The notes: generated by a model not told the origin, from the sequence alone. Shown: positions 46,186-58,059, counted from the first letter of the stretch. The stretch is DNA of 64,000 nucleotides from Panorpa germanica (GCA_963678705.1 OY783206.1:27663807-27727806); one strand, 5' to 3'. Program-made: numbers and translations.

Positions 46186-46949
46186 CCCGACTTATGAAAT
46201 TTGAATATTAACAAGAGAATATTAACTTTTGTAATTTTCAATCAAATCATGCAATTTTTTTTGACGATTTAGATATGCTTTCGTTTTAGACCATTTGTTT
46301 TTTATATATGCATATAACAGATTTTGTTTATCACTGCATTGCTTAGCAAACATATTCTTAAATTGATATTATGTGCAATACAATTTGTTACTACATATTT
46401 CAAAAATTCATCTATTCGTTATTAAATTAATAATTTTTAGTCAATTTTTTAATGTTTTTATAAATATATTTAATGTATTAAATAATATGTTTAAAAAACA
46501 TTTTACAAAATTGCATAAAACAATTTATTCAAACAACTTCTAAATGATTACGTTATTTCTCGTACATATTTTTTTATAAATGTGTCAATGGATCAATTTC
46601 TAAAATATAAATAAAATGAACATTTTTATTTAATTACTTTCGTAAAAATATATGAATTTAGCTTTATATTCTCTACTGGTTTTAATATTTTTTTTATTTA
46701 TATAAAACCATCTTGTAATATATTATAATTTACTCTTTAATTATTACGCTGGGCGCTGTTAATTAGGTGCTAAAGCTATCTTATTTGATTGTGAACTTTA
46801 TCCAACAAATGTATTTACCAATGTACATTTTTCACGGTCTGCGCAACAATTGGTAAGTAATAAGTAAAGGAAACTAAGAAACTGTTCCTAAATAATTAAA
46901 ATTGTAATTAAAATACGTCTACATATATATATATTATTTTCTTATTTAT

Positions 46950-47343
46950 TCGTCATAGCCAGAAATCTTGGTTTCTCAAATTGAAGTTTAATTTTTTGAT
47001 TATATTAAAAATTTCATATGAAGGTAATTTCACTTTCATCTCAATTTCCAAATTTATTGATTCCTTTGCCAATTTATCCGCAATTTCGTTTCCTCTTATT
47101 CCACAATGTCCTGGTATCCACATAAATTTTATGGTATTATTTTTATTTATTAAATTGAAATACACCCCCTTAATTTTGCGTGTCAAAATATCATTATTTG
47201 ATTTGTGATCATTAGAATTTAAATTTTTTAAAACACTTAAAGAATCCGTTATTATTATAATTTTATTATTGTTGATATTTTCATTAATTTCCAGTGCTTT
47301 TAATATTGCTAATTGTTCTCCAATGTAAGAGCTAACTTTGTTA
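46950..47343 (-). pseudogene. RNase H domain remnant of a non-LTR retrotransposon
   Basis: The minus-strand frame reads ...YIGEQLAILKALEI..., IIIITDSLSVLKNL, then IKFMWIPGHCGIRGNEIADK LAKESI. This matches the order of RNase H motifs in LINEs that carry this domain: the Glu of EQLAILKAL, the Asp of TDS, and WIPGHCGIRGNEIAD with the distal Asp. The start of the domain and all of the RT are missing, and the fragment abuts satellite array 1. It belongs to a different LINE type from the Jockey-like element at 57830, which has no RNase H. Confidence 0.8.
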
Positions 47344-47349
47344 TTTCAT

Positions 47350-49842
47350 TTAAATTTATCAAATAATAAAATGTAAAATTTATAACGTATTGTGACGTAA
47401 CATTTTATGCAGATTTCAAATATGCAATTTATTTTTTGGTAGGCCTCCCGGTTTTCGAGATATCGGCGTGTCAAGGGTTAAATAATGGACGTATTTTAAA
47501 ATGGTTTCCAGATTTGAAATCAGCGGGAAATTCTACGTTCAAAAACGATGTTAAATTTCGAAAAAAATAAATTTGCTTTTTTGTTAAATTTTTAAAGGTT
47601 ATACTCTTGTTAATTTTACAAAAAGTTGATGGTCTCTGAATGTAAAATTTATGACCTATATTAACGTAACTTTTTACGCTGATTTCAAATATGTAATTTA
47701 TTTTTTTGTAGGCCTCCCGGTTTTCGAGATAACGGCGTTTCAAGAGTTAAATAATGGAGATATTTCAAAATGGTTTTCAGATATGAAATCAGCGGGAAAT
47801 TCTACGTTCAAAAACATTGTTAAATTTCGAAAAAAAATATTTGCTTTTTCGTTAAATTTTTAAAGGTTATACTCTTGTTAATTTTACAAAAAGTTGATGG
47901 TCTCTGAATGTAAAATTTATGACCTATATTAACGTAACTTTTTACGCTGATTTCAAATATGTAATTTATTTTTTGGTAGGCCTCCCGGTTTTCGAGATAT
48001 CGGCGTGTCAAGGGTTAAATAATGGAAAGATTTCAAAATGGTTTCCAGATTTGAAATCAGCGGGAAATTCTACGTTCAAAAACGTTGTTAAATATCGAAA
48101 AAAAAAACATTTGCTTTTTTGTTAAAATTTTAAAGGTTATACTCTTGTTAATTTTACAAAAAGTTGATGGTCTCTGAATGTAAAATGTATGACCTATATT
48201 AACGTAACTTTTTACGCTGATTTCAAATATGTAATTTATTTTTTGATAGGCCTCCCGGTTTTCGAGATATCGGCGTGTCAAGGGTTAAATAATGGAAAGA
48301 TTTCAAAATGGTTTCCAGATTTGAAATCAGCGGGAAATTCTACGTTCAAAAACGTTGTTAAATATCGAAAAAAAAACATTTGCTTTTTTGTTAAAATTTT
48401 AAAGGTTATACTCTTGTTAATTTTACAAAAAGTTGATGGTGTCTGAATGTAAAATTTATGACCTATATTAACGTAACTTTTTACGCTGATTTCAAATATG
48501 TAATTTATTTTTTGGTAGGCCTCCCGGTTTTCGAGATATCGGCGTGTCAAGGGTTAAATAATGGAAAGATTTCAAAATGGTTTCCAGATTTGAAATCAGC
48601 GGGAAATTCTACGTTCAAAAACGTTGTTAAATATCGAAAAAAAAACATTTGCTTTTTTGTTAAAATTTTAAAGGTTTATACTCTTGTTAATTTCACAAAA
48701 AGTCGATGGTCTCCAAATGTAAAATTTATAACGTATTGTGACGTAACTTTTTACGCTGATTTCAAATATGCAATTTATTTTTTGGTAGGCCTCCCGGTTT
48801 TCGAGATATCGGCGTGTCAAGGGTTAAATAATGGAAAGATTTCAAAATGGTTTCCAGATTTGAAATCAGCGGGAAATTCTACGTTCAAAAACGTTGTTAA
48901 ATATCGAAAAAAAAACATTTGCTTTTTTGTTAAAATTTTAAAGGTTATATACTCTTGTTAATTTTACAAAAAGTTGATGGTCTCTGAATGTAAAATTTAT
49001 GACCTATATTAACGTAACTTTTTACGCTGATTTCAAATATGTAATTTATTTTTTGGTAGGCCTCCCGGTTTTCGAGATATCGGCGTGTCAAGGGTTAAAT
49101 AATGGAAAGATTTCAAAATGGTTTCCAGATTTGAAATCAGCGGGAAATTCTACGTTCAAAAACGTTGTTAAATATCGAAAAAAAAACATTTGCTTTTTTG
49201 TTAAAATTTTAAAGGTTATACTCTTGTTAATTTCACAAAAACTCGATGGTCTCCAAATGTAAAATTTATAACGTATTGTGACGTAACTTTTTATGCAGAT
49301 TTCAAATATGCAATTTATTTTTTGGTAGGCCTCCCGGTTTTCGAGATATCGGCGTTTCAAGGGTTAAATAATAAACGTATTTTAAAATGAATTCCAGATT
49401 TGAAATCAGCGGAAAATTCTACGTTCAAAAACGTTGTTAAATTTCGAAAAAAAAAATCTCTTGTTAATTTCACAAAAAGTCGATGGTCTCCAAATGTAAA
49501 ATTTATAACGTATTGTGACGTAACTTTTTATGCAGATTTCAAATATGCAATTTATTTTTTGGTAGGGCTCCCGGTTTTCGAGATATCGGCGTTTCAAGGG
49601 TTAAAAAATAGAAATATTTTAAAATGGTTTCCAGATTTGAAATCAGCGGGAAATTCTACGTTCAAAAACTTAGTTAAATTTTGAAAAAAAAATTTGCTTT
49701 TTTATCAAAATTTTAAAGGTTATACTCTTGTTAATTTTACAAAAAGTCGATGGTCTCCGAATGTAAAATTTATGACGTATTGTGACGTAACTTTTTATGC
49801 AGATTTTAAATATGTAATTTATTTTTAGCTAGGCCTCCCCGT
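47350..49842 (+). repeat. Satellite array 1, about ten monomers of 269 bp
   Basis: The landmark aggcctcccg recurs, exactly or with one change, at 47441, 47710, 47978, 48248, 48517, 48787, 49058, 49327, 49564 and 49831. That is a spacing of 267-271 bp, except one shortened 237-bp unit. Each monomer contains tatactcttgttaatttta, aaagttgatggtct, cggttttcgagatatcggcg and gcgggaaattctacgttcaa. Open frames of 60-170 codons on both strands simply follow the repeat and are not genes. Confidence 0.97.
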
Positions 49843-49941
49843 TCTTGTTTTGCATATTGCGAAAATATAGAAAATGTTTTTGACATAGGTAGTATATTAA
49901 AACGTGTAAGTATAGTAGCATGCGTATCAGGCGTTACGTAT

Positions 49942-50163
49942 TTGTTTTTTCATGCAGTTATTTTTAAACTTCGTCAAGTGAAGTACTTAAACGTCAATGA
50001 ATGGGTAATTGAAATGAAAACACAATTATGTAATTATATTGACAATAAAAAAACGATTTATTTATTTGTTACATATATTACTTATGTACTTAAATTAGTT
50101 AATAAAAATGTTCTTGTTTGTACTGTAGATAACTTTATTATCGATTTGCTGCACCATCTATGA
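49942..50163 (+). CDS. Unrecognised small open frame in the duplicated spacer
   Basis: 73 codons (starting MFFHAVIFKLRQ) between satellite array 1 and the Rpn8 copy, with an acceptor-like ttcatgcag near its start. No family is recognised. The second copy of this spacer has the same frame from 57691 but is interrupted by the LINE insertion at 57830. Its coding status is doubtful. Confidence 0.15.
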   Translation: MFFHAVIFKLRQVKYLNVNEWVIEMKTQLCNYIDNKKTIYLFVTYITYVLKLVNKNVLVCTVDNFIIDLLHHL

Positions 50164-50402
50164 AACACATCGTGCACTTTTCAACGGATTTAATTTACAG
50201 GTTGCAATCAAATGAGAGGTTTGAAGCTGTGCTATTTTAAATAAATGAAATTTAAATTGGCTATATTACTTTATTCAATTCGCTAATAAAATAAAAATGT
50301 AAAACCCAATTATAAATTTTGAAAAAAACAATTATTTATAAATGTTTTAATACTAGCAATAATTGTTACAAATAATTAATTACTCTTAAAAAGTAACAAT
50401 TA

Positions 50403-52324
50403 TTATTTTTTCTTATCTTCTTTGATTTTGACTTCTTTTACTGCTTTATCTTTCTCATCTTTGTCTTTAATTTCTTTCTTGTCCTTGGCGTCTTCCTTTT
50501 TCCCTTCTTCTGCGTCCCGGTTCGTCAATTTGTTGTTGATGAGGTTGTGCAGCGCGATGATGGACCTCACCAAAGCTGCCAGGTAGACCACCAGCATCTG
50601 GTCGTTGGTCTTCACGTAGATCGAGTCCACGAAATTGTCCTGGCTGATATCCGGGAGCAAATTGAAGATATCCTGGAGCTGGTAGACAATCTGGTGATTC
50701 ACTGGAAGAGTTCCTTGCCCTACTTGCACCAGGTAGTCCCGAATTTCACGAATTTGTGAATGAAGACCTTTCAGACCTGAAATATTTACAAAAATTAATT
50801 TAATATACAAAATAAACAAGAAATATAAAAAAAACTGTAACATTCAGACATTAATTGTTGCTGCTTCTTCGATTTTTCTACTGATAAGGGTAGGTTTTAT
50901 TTATTTTTATGAATGTACAACATATTAAGTTTATTGTGTGAAAATTGGAGAAGTCGATTGGAGTAAAACTGTCGGAGATATAGAGTTTTAAGTCTTCACC
51001 TCTCTGGTCTGGTTTCGTCTTTCTTTGAAAATTTTAAATGCGTTTTTCTCACACTTAGCATTTTCAGAGTCAGCTCAAAATCTACTGCACCGATCCGCAA
51101 TGAAATTTTGCACACTCTTTCTTTACATAAATGCCGAGGTAACGCTGTCGAGTTACTTAACAGGGTGTCCTGCAGAAACTTATCAACTAATGAAATCATT
51201 TTGGTTTTTTGATTTCAAATAATCCAGTGATGAGTTATGAGGGACACCGCAATGAAACTTTTTTTTGTGACGTCACCGGAGATTCGCTGTCAATGGCTCA
51301 TTTCTTGATATTTATTTATGAAAATTTCACAAAGTATTCTTTATATGTTATTTTATCATGTAGTATTTATAGTATATTATATTATATATTAACTGTGTCG
51401 TCAAAAAACATTATCGAAAATATTCTTTTTTGTATCGATTTGACCTATTATAAAGAAAATTAACCCAGTGGTATTAAACATATGTTAGTTTGCTTGGGGG
51501 ATCTTTCTAGAGGCTGAGCACGACTCCGCAGACCCTTATCAACCCGTGAAGTTTATCCAAAGCACAAGCACAGAGCCCTAGAGTAATTATTGTTAACTAA
51601 GCAGCTTCGTTTTACCTAAAATACATCAAATTAATAACAAAATACAAATAATTCGGCAAGGAATCAAGACAACGTACCTAGCAGCTGGTTTGTGATTCTC
51701 TGGGACAATGTCCGGAAGGTGGTGTCCTTAATATCTCTCAGGAGATGCTCCACACCGACTTCTTCAGCTTCCTCGGCCCCAATTTCACTAGCTACGTGTT
51801 CGAATGTCTTCGAGGTTGGTGAGCCATCGTCGTGGACCTCTTCAACAGCTTGATAAGCCTCAGTAGGTAGCCCTAGGTCCTTAGGTTTAGCATCAATGAT
51901 CACCAGGACCGAATTAGGACAATACCTTCGCACTAATTCATTAATAGCAACGTCATTTTGATGCAATTTGGGTCCAGTGTGATACCAGCCCACTACACGT
52001 TCTCTAGCATTCACTTTTTTAAACATTCCGTACATATTTTCGAGATAGTCATGGTCCAGAAACCAAACTGACTTATCTTTATCATCATCATCGAAAGGAA
52101 CTGTTAACAAAAGGTTAATTTTGACATTTATCTCAACAATAACAAAGTTCTAGTTGTATTGTGTTAATATTTAACGTGGTAGAGAGATTTATAGTGCAAC
52201 AATGACATACAAATATTGAATGTATTCAAACTAACCTGCAAAACTGTTTGAGACATCAAGAACTCCTTTTGCTTGCCAACAACCTAAAAGTACACCAACT
52301 ACACGTTTTTGATTACCAATTTTG
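50403..52324 (-). pseudogene. Rpn8: 26S proteasome regulatory subunit Rpn8/PSMD7, copy 1, lacking the first exon
   Basis: Rpn8 is the non-catalytic MPN-domain partner of Rpn11 in the proteasome lid. Minus-strand exons: 52324-52236, 52100-51678, 50776-50403; 294 residues in frame with GT/AG sites. Visible: [71 protein letters not shown], the C-terminal coiled helices ([34 protein letters not shown]) and a Lys-rich tail. The expected first exon (start Met to VVDHFNRMG) is not present in 52325-52885, beyond which lie a LINE and satellite DNA, so the copy seems 5'-truncated. DTTFRTLSQ replaces the usual DTTVGTLSQ in both copies. A minus-strand AATAAA lies at 50270-50275. Everything present is intact, so a distant first exon cannot be excluded. 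Confidence 0.85.
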
Positions 52325-52870
52325 CTTAATTACAATAAAAACTAGATTTAATTAATGAAGGCAATCATCTTAACGCTCTAATACAAATGTACCATTGTTA
52401 GTTGATTATTGGCCTTGTGTTCCAGGATCTGTTGTGCAGGCAGAATAGGACTTCCTGGATTGTCTGGAACTTAACAGGAAGACAGGACCCAGTTCGGACG
52501 AGTCAATAGGTCAAAAATAAGTGAGTGTTATTATATTTTGCAAACAACAATCAAAAGTATTTTTACTTGTAAACAAAAATTTATAATGCGATGTAAAAAA
52601 TATAAGTCAATGTTTTTGGGATGGATAGTATATTTATGTGTGTACATATAGTAGTATGCGGATCAGGCGTTGCGTTAATAGAAAATTAATTATATATTTT
52701 ATTAAAATTATTATTTATTTTTCAGGAGGCTGTTTTAGAACTTCATCGAGATGTGGATAAAAAATTAAAGAAAAATAGAATCTTTAATATTACTAAATTT
52801 TAATGAAAATAAAGAAAATGAACTTATTTAATGAAAATGTAAATAAATTTATTATGTTTCAATAAATATT
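52325..52870. other. Spacer between Rpn8 copy 1 and the inserted LINE
   Basis: Has no Rpn8 first exon. A stretch at 52625-52700 (atagtagtatgcggatcagg) is a diverged version of 49885-49960 and its second copy at 57635-57700. An exon-like open segment follows an acceptor at 52729-52800 (EAVLELHRDVDKKLKKN) but no family is recognised. Confidence 0.5.
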
Positions 52871-54301
52871 ATATAAAAAAAATATATATACCGCTGGTGG
52901 TGGAGTTGGAGGCGAGGAGAGGTGAAAGAAAAGGAAACGAATGGAAAGAGGGCAGCGATTGGACGGAGGAAGGAAGGAAGAAGTTTATGGAGGAATTGGA
53001 ACGGAGATACGAGGAAGAAGGAGAAACGGAGGAGATGGAGGAAATTGAAGAGAGGATGAAGGAAGCCACCCAAAGTAAAAGGTGGAGAATATCTGATAGA
53101 ACGGGAGAAAACAAATGGTGGGATAAAGAATGTAAAGAATGGAAAAAAGAGGTAAAAAGGGAACTAAAGAGATGGAAGAAAGGAGAATCAAGTAAAGAAG
53201 ACTTCAAGAGGAAGCAAAGGGAGTATAACGAAAGGATAAAAGATAAAAAGAATGAGTTCAAAATAGGAATAGAAAAAGAAATTAGAGATATAACAACGGA
53301 GAGGCAGGCATGGAATTACATAAATAGGGAGAAAAAGCGAAGGAAAGAGCCAAGCAAGGAAATAAAAATGGAAGAGTGGACGAAACACTTTATGGGAGTA
53401 CTAGGAGGAAAGAAAAGAAACGAGGAAACAAAGAAGGGGATAAAAGAGAAGGAGAAAGTAAACGATATAAAATTAGGTGAAATAAAAACACAGATTCAAA
53501 AACTCAAGGAAAAGAAAGCACCAGGTAGAGATGGACTAAAGAACGAGGCGTGGAAAGCTGGGCAAGAAAGGATAGAGAAAGGATTACTGACTGCGATGAA
53601 CAAGATATGGAAAGGAGGAAACCTGCCAGACAGCTGGAGAGAAGGGGTAATAACGCCGATATATAAAAAGGGAAATAGACATGAAGCCAAAAATTACAGG
53701 GGTATCACACTACTGAACACAGGGTACAGGATTTATGCAGGGTTTGTGAGAGAAAGACTGGAAGAAGAGGTAAAAGTAAAAGAAATACTTCCCGAGACAC
53801 AAGCAGGCTTTAGAAAGGGACGAGGGACTTTAGACAATATATACGCACTGAACCATTTAGTTGAAATGAGGAAAAAGGAAACAGATACTGGGAAAAGAGT
53901 GAGGAAAGAAAGTGTAGAATGTGTGGAGCGGAGGACGAAACACTGGAGCACATTAAGTTTGAGTGTAAGGAAAAAGTAGCAAGCGAAAGGAATATTGGCC
54001 AGCTATTAAAGGGAGGCAGTGAAGGAAAGAGGTGGATGGCGGAAATAGTAAGAAGGAAAGGAAAAACAGGAGAATAAACTGGTGGTAATAAGCTGGTGGA
54101 GAATAATAGAGAGGGCCAAAAGAAGAAGAAGCAGAAAGCACTTTTGGAAGTAGTAAAAGTCGAGAAGATTTTAAGTTTATTTTAAGTTTAGTTTTAAGTT
54201 TGGAATGTATATAGGAATGAAATGTATTAGAAATATAATACTGTAGATTGTAAAGCCGAAAGGCATACACAATTAATATATAAATAATATAAAAAAAATA
54301 T
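52871..54301 (+). mobile_element. Internally deleted non-LTR retrotransposon with target-site duplication
   Basis: The element body is 52886-54286. A 15-bp direct repeat (atat, eight a, tat) flanks it at 52871-52885 and 54287-54301, and satellite sequence continues immediately to the right. The left edge is within the body of the coding region, so it is 5'-truncated as is usual for LINE insertions. The 3' part ends in a short AT-rich tail after the UTR. Confidence 0.8.
52897..54074 (+). pseudogene. Reverse transcriptase fragment, catalytic core missing
   Basis: The frame 52897-53979 shows a Lys/Glu-rich linker and then the start of a LINE RT: KKAPGRDGLKNEAWK, NLPDSWREGVITPIYKKGNR, AKNYRGITLLNTGYRIYAGF and LPETQAGFRKGRGTLDNIYA. 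It breaks off before the palm motif and the YADD/FADD catalytic site. From about 53910 a different frame reads RMCGAEDETLEHIKFECKEK and onward to a stop near 54075. This is the Cys-Cys-His-Cys zinc-binding end common to such LINEs. The RT core has therefore been deleted and the frame shifted, so the protein cannot be an active RT. Confidence 0.85.
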
Positions 54302-57300
54302 TTGTTTTTTTGTTAAAATTTTAAAGGTTATACTCTTGTTAATTTTACAAAAAGTTGATGGTCCCCGAATGTAAAATTTATAATGTATTGTGACGTAACT
54401 TTTTATGCTGATTTCAAATATGCAATTTATTTTTTGGTAGGCCTCCCGGTTTTAGAGATATCGGCGTTTCAAGGGTTAAATAATGGAAAGATTTCAAAAT
54501 GGTTTCCAGATTTGAAATCAGCGGGAAATTCTACGTTCAAAAACGTTGTTAAATTTCGAAAAAAAAAATTTGCTTTTTTGTTAAAATTTGAAAGGTTATA
54601 CTCTTGTTAATTTTACAAAAAGTCGATGGTCCCCGAATGTAAAATTTATAACGTATTGTGACGTAACTTTTTATGCAGATTTCAAATATGCAATTTATTT
54701 TTTGGTAGGCCTCCCGATTTTAGAGATATCGGCGTCTCAAGGGTTTAATAATGGAGGTATTTCAAAATGGTTTCCAGATTTGAAATCAGCGTTAAATTCT
54801 ACGTTCAAAAACGTTGTTAAATTTAAAAAAAAATTTGATTTTTCATCAAATTTTTAAAGGTTATACTCTTGTTAATTTTACAAAAAGTTGATGGTCTCCG
54901 AATGTAAAATTTATAACGTATTGTGACGTAACTTTTTATGCAGATTTCAAATATGCAATTTATTTTTTGGTAGGCCTCCCGGTTTTCGAGATAACGGCGT
55001 TTCAAGGGTTTAAAATGGAGGTATTTTAAAATGGTTTCCAGATTTGAAATCAGCGGGAAATTCTACGTTCAAAAACGTTGTTAAATTTCGAAAAAAAAAA
55101 TTTGCTTTTTTGTTAAAATTTTAAAGGTTATACTCTTGTTAATTTTACAAAAAGTTGATGGTCTCCAAATGTAAAATTTATAACGTATTGTGACGTAACT
55201 TTTTACGCTGATTTCAAATATGCAATTTATTTTTTGGTAGGCCTCTCGGTTTTCGAGATAACGGCGTCTCAAGGGTTTATTAATGGAAATATTTCAAAAT
55301 GGTTTCCAGATTTGAAATCAGCAGGAAATTCTACGTTCAAAAACATTGTTAATTTTTGAAAAAAAAATTTGCTTTTTCATCAAATTTTTAAAGGTTATAC
55401 TCTTGTTAATTTTACAAAAAGTTGATGGTCTCCAAATGTAAAATTTATAACGTATTGTGACGTAACTTTTTATGCAGATTTCAAATATGCAATTTATTTT
55501 TTGGTAGGCCTCCCGGTTTTCGAGATATCGGCGTGTCAAGGGTTAAATAATGGACGTATTTTAAAATGGTTTCCAGATTTGAAATCAGCGGGAAATTCTA
55601 CGTTCAAAAACGATGTTAAATTTAGAAAAAAATTTGCTTCTTTGTTAAAATTTTAAAGGAATACTCTTGTTAATTTCACAAAAACTCGATGGTCTCCAAA
55701 TGTAAAATTTATAACGTATTGTGACGTAACTTTTTATGCAGATTTCAAATATGCAATTTATTTTTTGGTAGGCCTCCCGGTTTTCGAGATATCGGCGTTT
55801 CAAGGGTTAAATAATGGACGTATTTTAAAATGAATTCCAGATTTGAAATCAGCGGGAAATTCTACGTTCAAAAACGTTGTTAAATTTCGAAAAAAAAAAT
55901 CTCTTGTTAATTTCACAAAAACGCGATGGTCTCCAAATGTAAAATTTATAACGTATTGTGACGTAACTTTTTATGCAGATTTCAAATATGCAATTTATGT
56001 TTTGGTAGGCCTCCCGGTTTTCGAGATATCGGCGTTTCAAGGGTTAAATAATAAACGTATTTAAAATGAATTCCAGATTTGAAATCAGCGGGAAATTCTA
56101 CGTTCAAAAACGTTGTTAAATTTCGAAAAAAAAAATTTGCTTTTTTGTTAAAATTTTAAAGGTTATATTATACTCTTGTTAATTTTACAAAAAGTTGATG
56201 GTCTCCAAATGTAAAATTTATAACGTATTGTGACGTAACTTTTTACGCTGATTTCAAATATGCAATTTATTTTTTGGTAGGCCTCTCGGTTTTCGAGATA
56301 ACGGCGTCTCAAGGGTTTATTAATGGAAATATTTCAAAATGGTTTCCAGATTTGAAATCAGCAGGAAATTCTACGTTCAAAAACATTGTTAATTTTTGAA
56401 AAAAAAATTTGCTTTTTCATCAAATTTTTAAAGGTTATACTCTTGTTAATTTTACAAAAAGTTGATGGTCTCCAAATGTAAAATTTATAACGTATTGTGA
56501 CGTAACTTTTTATGCAGATTTCAAATATGCAATTTATTTTTTGGTAGGCCTCCCGGTTTTCGAGATATCGGCGTGTCAAGGGTTAAATAATGGACGTATT
56601 TTAAAATGGTTTCCAGATTTGAAATCAGCGGGAAATTCTACGTTCAAAAACGATGTTAAATTTAGAAAAAAATTTGCTTCTTTGTTAAAATTTTAAAGGA
56701 ATACTCTTGTTAATTTCACAAAAACTCGATGGTCTCCAAATGTAAAATTTATAACGTATTGTGACGTAACTTTTTATGCAGATTTCAAATATGCAATTTA
56801 TTTTTTGGTAGGCCTCCCGGTTTTCGAGATATCGGCGTTTCAAGGGTTAAATAATGGACGTATTTTAAAATGAATTCCAGATTTGAAATCAGCGGGAAAT
56901 TCTACGTTCAAAAACGTTGTTAAATTTCGAAAAAAAAAATCTCTTGTTAATTTCACAAAAACTCGATGGTCTCCAAATGTAAAATTTATAACGTATTGTG
57001 ACGTAACTTTTTATGCAGATTTCAAATATGCAATTTATGTTTTGGTAGGCCTCCCGGTTTTCGAGATATCGGCGTTTCAAGGGTTAAATAATAAACGTAT
57101 TTAAAATGAATTCCAGATTTGAAATCAGCGGGAAATTCTACGTTCAAAAACGTTGTTAAATTTCGAAAAAAAAATTTGCTTTTTTGTTAAAATTTTAAAG
57201 GTTATACTCTTGTTAATTTCACAAAAAGTCGATGGTCTCCAAATGTAAAATTTATAACGTATTGTGACGTAACTTTTTATGCAGATTTCAAATATGCAAT

Positions 57301-57590
57301 TTATTTTTTGGTAGGCCTCCCGGTTTTCGAGATATCGGCGTTTCAAGGGTTAAAAAATAGAAATATTTTAAAATGGTTTCCAGATTTGAAATCAGCGGGA
57401 AATTCTACGTTCAAAAACTTTGTTAAATTTTGAAAAAAAAATTTGCTTTTTTATCAAAATTTTAAAGGTTATACTCTTGTTAATTTTACAAAAAGTCGAT
57501 GGTCTCCGAATGTAAAATTTATGACGTATTGTGACGTAACTTTTTATGCAGATTTCAAATATGTAATTTATTTTTAACTAGGCCTCCCCG
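54302..57590 (+). repeat. Satellite array 2, about thirteen monomers, with 1040-bp higher-order period
   Basis: The same 269-bp family as array 1. Landmarks fall near 54439, 54707, 54971, 55239, 55507, 55769, 56006, 56279, 56547, 56809, 57046, 57314 and 57580. The four-monomer pattern 55239-55507-55769-56006 repeats exactly 1040 bp later (56279-56547-56809-57046), including a shortened 237-bp unit and the same private variants (aatttttgaaaaaaaaattt, gttaaatttagaaaaaaatt). This is a higher-order repeat, not just a row of monomers. Confidence 0.95.
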
Positions 57591-57819
57591 TTCTTGTTTT
57601 GCATATTGCGAAAATATAGAAAATGTTTTTGACATAGGTAGTATATTAAAACGTGTAAGTATAGTAGCATGCGTATCAGGCGTTAAGTATTTGTTTTTTC
57701 ATGCAGTTATTTTTAAACTTCGTCAAGTGAAGTACTTAAACGTCAATGAATGGGTAATTGAAATGAAAACACAATTATGTAATTATATTGACAATAAAAA
57801 AACGATTTATTTATTTGTT

Positions 57820-57829
57820 ACATATATTA
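57820..57829 (+). repeat. Left target-site duplication of the LINE
   Basis: acatatatta, matched at 62166-62175. A single copy is present in the empty site at 50081-50090. Confidence 0.95.
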
Positions 57830-58059
57830 TCATTCGAGATTCAACGCTTGCCTGGGTAAGACGTTGCCTTTCTATTATATTATAAATATTTTAGTTAATT
57901 TTAGTTAATAAAATAACAGAAATACTAGCTATTGTTATATCAAACTATTCAATTTACACAAAAACAGTAAATTCAGTGAAATAAAGTTATACTATATAAG
58001 TACAGAAGAACATTTTTAATGTGCTGCAATGTGTACATAATATAAGAAGTGGATAGAAG

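Larger units (their letters stand above)
44174..46949. other. SPT16 3' UTR and intergenic AT-rich sequence
   Basis: A short trinucleotide/hexamer-like run (cgtgatcgtgatcgtgatcg) lies near 44260-44283 and a (TG)n microsatellite at about 45904-45927. An inverted fragment of the satellite family occurs at about 46065-46185. No coding signal is seen. Confidence 0.65.
49831..52324. repeat. Segmental duplication, copy 1
   Basis: The end of satellite array 1, the spacer and the Rpn8 copy recur nearly base for base from 57580, interrupted by the LINE. The offset is about 7.74-7.75 kb before the LINE and 12.09 kb after it. Differences are scattered single substitutions and a few small indels. Confidence 0.95.

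Noticed and set aside
47471..49684. Many 60-170 codon frames on both strands with recurring peptides (for example TYINVTFYADFKY and RRYLENREAYQKIN)
   Set aside because: They recur with the 269-bp satellite period, occur on both strands, and have no start or splice context; they are by-products of the repeat.
50547..50759. Plus-strand frame opposite the last Rpn8 exon
   Set aside because: Shadow of the conserved Rpn8 coding strand.
52869..53690. Several minus-strand frames opposite the deleted LINE
   Set aside because: They are antisense shadows of the Lys/Glu-rich LINE coding strand, hence the Phe/Leu/Ser-rich composition.
54383..57346. Similar frames in the second satellite block
   Set aside because: Same reason: each follows the monomer sequence.
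47350..57590. CRISPR-like regular spacing
   Set aside because: Units are contiguous 269-bp monomers without unique spacers, in an intron-containing animal genome.
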